DNA from: Owenia fusiformis
Lineage: Eukaryota > Annelida > Polychaeta > Sabellida > Oweniidae
Assembly (NCBI GenBank): GCA_903813345.2
Contig: CAIIXF020000011.1
Coordinates: 30,498,166 to 30,562,165, forward strand
Length of the DNA: 64,000 nt
Reading direction: 5' to 3'
This document shows positions 57,896-64,000 of this stretch, in pieces. The notes under the pieces were generated by a model, which saw nothing but the letters and a program-made list of their open reading frames with translations, did not search any database and was not told the DNA's origin. The translations under genes and the position numbers were made by a program. The number at the start of each line of letters is the position of its first letter. Positions within the stretch are counted from its first letter, which is position 1.

Positions 57896-58879
57896 TAGCA
57901 TAAAGTCATCTTGGATTAGCTAGTAAAGATCTCTCCATGAACTCCTTAAGATTATTAAAATTCATAAAAGTGCAACTAAACATAACGTAACGTACCGATG
58001 TCGAGTGGTTAAAGAGGTCGGAAGAAAACACGCCGTGGTCACATATTAGTCACCATATTAATACTTTCATAAAATAAAATAGCATTCAACGAAAAAATCA
58101 CTTTTACCTGTTTATCTGTACTAGGGATACAGGAGCATGTTCGTTGAACATCACTTGTAACGCATAAAACCCTTAATGCATTTTGAAATTAAATCATTGC
58201 AATGTTTAATATTATAACTCATGTATTTCAATTACAGGGACAACATACACTGTGAGTTGACAACGTACATTTCTGATTTTTCAAATTATATCAAATGCAT
58301 GAATGTTTATTAAATGTTCACCTGTCCTAAACTGTGTAGTTTAGAGAAACACATTCTCATAAAAATATTCGACACTCTGAGACGTCAGGGGAGAAAATTA
58401 TCAAAGGAAATGTGTAAAAAACAACATTTTTCCAACCAAAGAATCGTATGGGTAGACTAACAACGAAAAAAAATCGAGCACTGCTCGAAGATCTTTTAAC
58501 GTTATTAGAAAAATAAATGTCTTTGAAATCGAATGCACGCGAAATCAAACATAAAATCCTTTGTGTTCTCCTAAAATTTATTTTTGAAAACCTGCATCGA
58601 ACCTACATCATGGTCTTCGCTCAAAATCAGTTAATAGTGACAAAGTACATCAAAAGTGTACCACGGCATATTTTGTCACCTGTCACGTGACTGTACCTTG
58701 TCGATGGTTAGGCGTGATGACTGGAAACACACGTTACCATGACAAACATTATTGAAGTTCTCAAAAGACAAATTGAAACAGGAGGAAACATTCAGGCTGA
58801 AGATTGGTTGCTGTTTTCGTCAGACGTAAAACATTGATAATTATGACAATTCAAAATATTTGGAAAATGCAGAGACATA

Positions 58880-61864
58880 TACTATAAGAACGCTATTGGT
58901 GCACACTCCCGTTTCACAGGAAACAATGAAATGTGACGTTATCAAAAATATTCTCGCAATTTGACGAACATTCGACGACATCATTATTCCTTCGAAATTC
59001 ACTTAAGCATGTACATAAAATTATGAAAATGACACATTCCATTTTTATTACCTACATTCTATCTAAGGAATGAATCGATGAAAAGGTATTTCAAAACAAA
59101 CCAAGCAACTACACTTAAAACATCGATTTAAAATTGAATAAACATGGAAACCAAGCTTAAGACAAATATTCTGAACTATAAAATTGAAAACTTTGTAGGC
59201 TTACTAATCTTCCATTTTTGATGAATTTATATGCAAATCCTACAAGATATAATCATTAATAATATCAATAGATAATCATTATATCAAAATGACATGTGCG
59301 TCTTTATTTCAAATGAGAATTCATCATGATTGAAAGTTATGATTTGTAGAGAATTTGTTCTGTTAACTTTTGATGCGGGACTCATCAATCGCGCGCTTTT
59401 TACGTTTTCTCGCGTATTATAACCTATAGCGCGGAAATGTCTCTATTCTTTAAGACCCAAAGAATACGGTATATGTTCATGAAGAAGTATGGTTTACCCT
59501 ATCATTTGGTACCACTGTAATGTATTGAACGTGCGCAGGCAAATAAAAAAGCTATCAAATTATTTCAATAAAATCTGTCCTCGCTAATTCCGATGAAAGG
59601 GGACACCAAGTCCCCATTTTGTGTGTAAAATGACGTCAAAACGGCCTATGCACATTTAGTTCAGACTCTGGTATCATTCATTTTAAAAGGTGAAAAACTA
59701 AAATAGAATCTCTAATATTTTAATACATTATAATCACCTGATGCGCAGCTGAGAAAAATATTTTTTAGGACTCAAAATATTAAAATACTCAAACTCGCAT
59801 AGATTGAAAATGCCCAATTGATTTTAACGGGGAGTTTTATCGCGGAGGCTTCACTTGGACATTTTTCAATATTTTATAGAATTTACGAGGTTTATATGGC
59901 CACCAGGTCATCAAATATACTTTTTTGTAGAACAAACATCTTCTTCATTGTTGACCATAAGAATTTGAGATGATTCATTGCAATTTAAAAGACTTAAATA
60001 GCTTAGAACATATCTACCGTGGTAAAAAATAACGTAATTTTGACGAGGCTTCACTCCTAATATTCGTACAAAATCCATCTTGGCTGATACGTTTACATCT
60101 GAATCACTGATAAGTATAGTTTCAGTATGTTCGTGAAACTTTTCCAGATCTAACAATATAACAACTGTATGACAAACTGCTATATAACTCACAAAATCTA
60201 CATTTAAGTACCATACGCAGGCTGAATAAGTCAGAGTTGAACACGAGTCACTCACAATTACGATTGCGACAATAGCTATTGTGACGTCATACGCTGTTCG
60301 TTATTTGTAAATATTTATGCATAGAATGGATGATCCATGAAATAGGGTATTATCCATAAAATATCATAAACATTGATGGAACAGTTAAAAAGATATATAC
60401 TTTTACATACTACATGGCCATTTCGTTTCGTTCCTTCTTGAAACGTTGAACACGCCTTTTAGGGTGTTTTTATTCAATTAGGAGCTATTTCGAAGGGCTG
60501 TGAATTGAATAACCATAGAGGATATTTCATAAAATTCAGTTCGAATAATTGCCTTATATAATAGCAAGAAGGATATATAAAAATTATTATAAATTATGTC
60601 GAAATACATGTTAAACCAAGACCGAGATCTTTATAGACGTCTTAATTAGACTCCAGATTGAAAATCTGGAGTCTATTGTTTTTGCCTGTTTTCTTATTAT
60701 TCTTTCTTTCTTTCTTCCTCCTAACAGATTTTCTCTCCAACTATAACATCTTACTTAATCCAACCTACATGGTTGACTAGGGAATGTATCTGGCTTTCTG
60801 GGAAATTAGGTCAAATTTTTATCTAGGTCAAAGGTCAAGAACTAGGTCAAATCTTGGATTTTCACTAATTCACCACTTTTCTCAGTCGTCTTTCAATATT
60901 TTCGCTCTGGTTTTTTTTCATCATGTTCCTTGGAAAAAAACGCTAATTCCAAAAGGCAAATCGTTTTTTGATTACTCTTACCGATTTTGAGATATTGCGT
61001 CCGAAAAGTAGGTCAGAACAAAAAGTTCTCCAAATTCAACATGTGAGTAATGAAATGAGTGTAGAATGATCTCAGGAATCCGAATCTGCAAACCAAATTT
61101 GGATCAGACTTCTGGTTCGGAAGTTATGGCGTTTTGAAAGCTCAAAAATCGCTAAATTTGGTGCCCCATGTATTATGTCAATGAGAAAAAAGATTTTTTT
61201 GAAGTGTAAAATACAGGATATAAACTGAGTACAGCTTAACATTCTGAAAGCCTATAAAAGAAGGGAACCTCGAAGGCTATCTAGCTTTAAAATTTGGACA
61301 CCAAAATGCCTAGGTCAAAATCTAGGTCAAATTCATAGTTTTTCCTTATTTTTGCGATTTTGACATTACACTTTAATGATTTGCTTCGAAATTGTGTATA
61401 CAGGTAGCAAAGAGTGTGCTTATAGTGTTAACCTTTTGCCGTCAGAAAGTATTTTGACCCACTTTTGAGATATGGTGTCTGAAAAGTAGGTCAAAATAAA
61501 AAGTTTTCCAAATTTAACGTATGAGTTATGAATTAAGGGTAGAATTTTCTCAGGAATCAGAATCTTTAAACCAAATTTTGATCCAACTTCTGATTAGATA
61601 GTTATAGCGGTTTATAATCTCGAAAAGTCGATATGATGACATCCCCATGTTAAGCCAATGGAGTCGAAGATAACATTTTTAAGAGTTGTCTAAATGTCTA
61701 TATTCTAGCTGACTCAGCTTATTCTGAATGACTCAGCTTACAAGTATTTGGATGACTCAGCTTAAAAAAAGTCTGAAATCTGGAGTCTTAAATTGAACTT
61801 GTTCAATTTACATGTCTAGTTATATTGGCGATTTCAAATGTGTACCAATAGCGTACTTATAGTA
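58880..61864. mobile_element. CACTA-like TIR element (2985 bp)
   Basis: Ends tactataagaacgctattgg and the complement of tactataagtacgctattgg. A 3-bp target duplication ata at 58877-58879 and 61865-61867; the empty site is 32449-32451 in copy A. ACTA-type ends with 3-bp duplications suggest EnSpm/CACTA. The 345-bp ORF at 59911-60255 (minus) shows no recognised domain. Confidence 0.75.
60648..61785. mobile_element. Nested foldback/MITE-like element with internal duplication
   Basis: Starts with a hairpin (agactccagatt/aatctggagtct) and ends with the same aaatctggagtct motif near 61770. Inside, about 60970-61140 is repeated at about 61440-61620 (gagatat...gt(c)cgaaaagtaggtca, tctcaggaatc, aaaccaaattt). 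Three gactcagctta units lie at 61708-61765. Confidence 0.55.
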
Positions 61865-62194
61865 ATAACAAAATTGACAAGCAAGTCAAGATTAATAAAT
61901 GGAAACAAAACGTGTCAACACTTCTTTCTAGTTAGTATGAAAAACATCATACTACATCAAGAGCAGTACTGTTCAATATCACTGTAAGTGTTTGTAGGCA
62001 CCGCGAATAAAAAACGTTTAGTTTAGAATATTTGATAATGTATGGCTTTGTATTCAGATAATGATTGAAGAAACGATAATCTGTAGTTGTGTTTCGGGCT
62101 GAAGATCGCACGGAGTGTGATCTGGAACATAGGTACATGTATGCCATTTCTCAGTTTAAGGCTCCACATCTGTTAATGTGCATTTATGAAACAT

Positions 62195-63282
62195 ATCATT
62201 TTGGTAAGAACACATCCACCCTATTGAAACGTGATTTCCAAATATTCTCAACTAAATATTTTTTCATTTTCAGGAGTGACACTCAACAGAATGAATGCAC
62301 ACCTGTGTCATGTAAAATTAGCCTATAATATAGGTAATTTTAAAGTCAAAATTAGTCAACATTCTGTTTGATACTATTATTCGGAGGATGTTATGACTTG
62401 TGTCCGTTTACAGAAATGGGCAAGTTCTTGTATACACTCGTACTAGGCCCCTTTCATAAGGGAATACAACAAAGCACTGTATAGGTGAGAGAGAATTTGA
62501 CCACACACCCCATTCTCAACACTTCATATATACAACCGGCAGTTTGCGACGTGAATTTGGAGTCAAGTTTGTAGGTACTCATTTTTTAGACGTTTTGACA
62601 GAAAATGAGCCTTTATTCCTCATAGAGACATCGACCATATGCCTATAGTATCACAACGTACCTATCACAATACCTGAATTGCAGTATCACTGGTGATCCA
62701 CTCGATTACGCTGGTTACCGAAACGGTTCGTGCTCTATTGAACATACAGTTCGCCAGCAAGGAATCCCCCCCCCAAAAGAAATTGGCCATCTCATCTTGC
62801 CATGTGATGATGTCTGAGCACTTTTAAAGTATCTGAGAAATGGAACAGAATAAATTGAGAATTTTCTTTCAACTTTTCTTTTTTTGTGGTGTGTGGTGGT
62901 TGGGTAGAAATGTCAAAAAGAGTAAAAAATCGCCCCCAACGCACCCCACCCCCATCTGACGGCCCTACATCACCCGTGTCATATAAGTAGGATACGATTT
63001 CAGTCGCGGATACCAAAATTATCTAATGTTGTTATCACCATAGATCTAGTATTCATGGATAAATGTCTCCGGCCCGTTATGAAGGCTATGAGTATTTTGA
63101 TTTGAGGACTCAAGTATTCAAATCCTTGCTCAACTTTTCTGATATGAAGTAAATCAAACGCAGATTCAGAATACTTAAGTCAACAAGTCGAAAGTTTATA
63201 AAAACTACTCATCATAAGGTGATTTTCATCACAGAAACAATACCAATACATCAACAAGACAGGCAATTCACAGATTAAACAT
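62195..63282. other. Flank right of duplication copy B
   Basis: No gene, RNA or repeat family recognised. A C-run lies at about 62767 and a GT-rich patch at about 62885. Confidence 0.5.
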
Positions 63283-63288
63283 TTTATT
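63283..63288 (-). terminator. Polyadenylation signal of the small secreted gene
   Basis: AATAAA on the minus strand, 41 nt after the stop codon. Confidence 0.6.
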
Positions 63289-63328
63289 TAATCTTTTTCG
63301 TACAGTGTAGCGGAAAGGCGATCTGATG

Positions 63329-63845
63329 CTATTTCTTCTGGTTTGATGGAAATGTTATTATAGGAAATGTTATAGGAGCAATCGTTGTTGTTTCTGTTGG
63401 CATTGTACCCATTGTTGTTTGTACTTCACAGTAGCACTTGACCTTTCCGCTGCAGTTCGGATCTTCTGGACACAGGCATTTTGTACCTTCCTCACATACA
63501 CCGTTTGCTTTGAAGTCACCATTCTTTTTTATTATTCCACATTTCTCACCCTCGCTCTTCTCTTTGCTGCTGCTACTAGCGCTTGACTATTGAAAGAAAT
63601 ACAATATATATGTTGTTTTCATTAACGGTATGTTTATGTTTGGACACTAAGAATGTACATAAATCATCCCTAGTGAATTACCAGGTGTTGTTTTAATGGC
63701 ATGAATAATAGAAAATGAACCTAAAATAAAGTTTCCATATTGCTTATTAAAAATAGCTCACCGAAATTACGGCGGTCGCCAACGTTACCAAAACAAACGC
63801 TTGGATTAAACACGTATTCATCCTCATTGCACTAAGTTTACTCAT
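63329..63845 (-). CDS. Small secreted cysteine-rich protein (two exons)
   Basis: Exon 1 is 63845-63762 and exon 2 is 63586-63329, joined at a phase-0 intron with GTGAGC and TTTCAATAG borders: 113 aa plus stop. The start is the first ATG after an in-frame TGA (63848-63846); further in-frame ATGs follow at codons 7 and 9. Residues 1-28 look like a signal peptide (hydrophobic QAFVLVTLATAVIS). A Ser/Lys linker is followed by a compact cysteine module with spacing C-x14-C-x5-C-x-C-x5-C-x5-C-x-C, then a Thr/Pro/Ile tail ending NQKK. Seven cysteines is an odd number, so one may be free or intermolecular. I do not recognise the family; it could be a secreted peptide or matrix/protease-inhibitor-like protein. 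The polyadenylation signal and splice sites support a real gene. Confidence 0.7.
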
Positions 63846-64000
63846 TCAAATCCTAAGCTAGATGCTGTAATAAAAGGCATATGAATGAGGCCCATTAAAT
63901 ATAAGTTCTCGAAGGCCAGAAGTCCCAAAGGCCTAAAAAAGAAATTTGCCCTCTTCACTAAACTGCTACCCCTTTATCATGCACTTGTACTTGTATAAGT
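63846..64000. other. Upstream of the secreted gene
   Basis: 155 bp, AT-rich; the promoter presumably extends beyond the window. No TATA box called. Confidence 0.3.

Larger units (their letters stand above)
57012..58270. mobile_element. Nested inverted-repeat element
   Basis: Left end tgtatgttgtcaactcgaat and a second gtatgttgtc follow at 57012-57042; the right end at 58239-58270 is the inverted counterpart (gacaacatacac, gagttgacaacgtacat). It lies within the 2149-bp transposon and itself contains the mariner-like element. Confidence 0.55.
56568..58716. mobile_element. Complete TIR DNA transposon (2149 bp) with nested elements
   Basis: TIRs of about 80 bp begin cacgcctaaccatcgacaag and end with its complement. 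The 5-bp target duplication atgac sits at 56563-56567 and 58717-58721; the empty site is 32289-32293 in copy A. The first 450 bp match the window's first element (1-8084). The interior holds other elements and no transposase of its own. Superfamily not assigned. Confidence 0.88.
47339..62194. repeat. Segmental duplication, copy B
   Basis: Collinear with 22656-32779 in the same orientation. It is 4.7 kb longer: three insertions (54094-54579, 56568-58716, 58880-61864) less about 0.85 kb of minisatellite. Coding exons all kept. Confidence 0.93.

Noticed and set aside
59911-60255. 114-codon minus-strand ORF in the CACTA-like element
   Set aside because: No domain or splice context recognised; left as a possible relic only.

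Overview
The window is animal nuclear DNA. It is AT-rich and intron-bearing, has GT-AG splice sites, and is heavily invaded by transposable elements. The only host-type genes I can support are two tandem copies of an SLC23 (nucleobase/ascorbate transporter) gene and one small secreted cysteine-rich gene. Retroelement types and gene structure suggest an invertebrate metazoan, probably marine; I cannot name the taxon.

Layout. 1-8084: the end of a terminal-inverted-repeat (TIR) DNA transposon, split by a very young non-autonomous Ty3/gypsy element (302-7933) that keeps gag and protease but has no reverse transcriptase or integrase. 8085-10560: repeat-poor flank with a three-copy tandem repeat. 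10561-12981: a long hairpin beside a Crypton-like tyrosine-recombinase transposon. 13021-14862: dispersed repeats and a minisatellite array enclosed by inverted repeats. 14881-21060: a mariner-like fragment split by a full-coding APE-type LINE (15182-20914, minus strand). 21240-22620: decayed retroelement and dispersed repeat.

22656-32779 and 47339-62194 are two copies of a segmental duplication in direct orientation. Each carries a minisatellite (49-bp class) and a complete 11-exon SLC23 gene on the minus strand (631 codons each, frames intact). Copy B gained three elements after duplication, each with a clean empty site in copy A: a 486-bp MULE-like element (9-bp target duplication), a 2149-bp TIR transposon (5-bp) and a 2985-bp CACTA-like element (3-bp). 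These insertions, less about 0.85 kb of minisatellite, account for the size difference. Between the copies lie a broken TE gene (34552-37176) and a 5'-truncated Ty3/gypsy element (37177-47338) with gag-pol, a displaced integrase and a long 3' LTR.

62195-64000: flank plus the two-exon secreted gene. No prokaryotic features, CRISPR, rRNA or tRNA were recognised. I do not see a clearly novel multi-gene system. The most unusual items are the altered substrate-site motifs in the SLC23 pair, the hairpin-flanked Crypton-like element, the inverted-repeat-bounded minisatellite element and the Arg/Ser-rich integrase tail.
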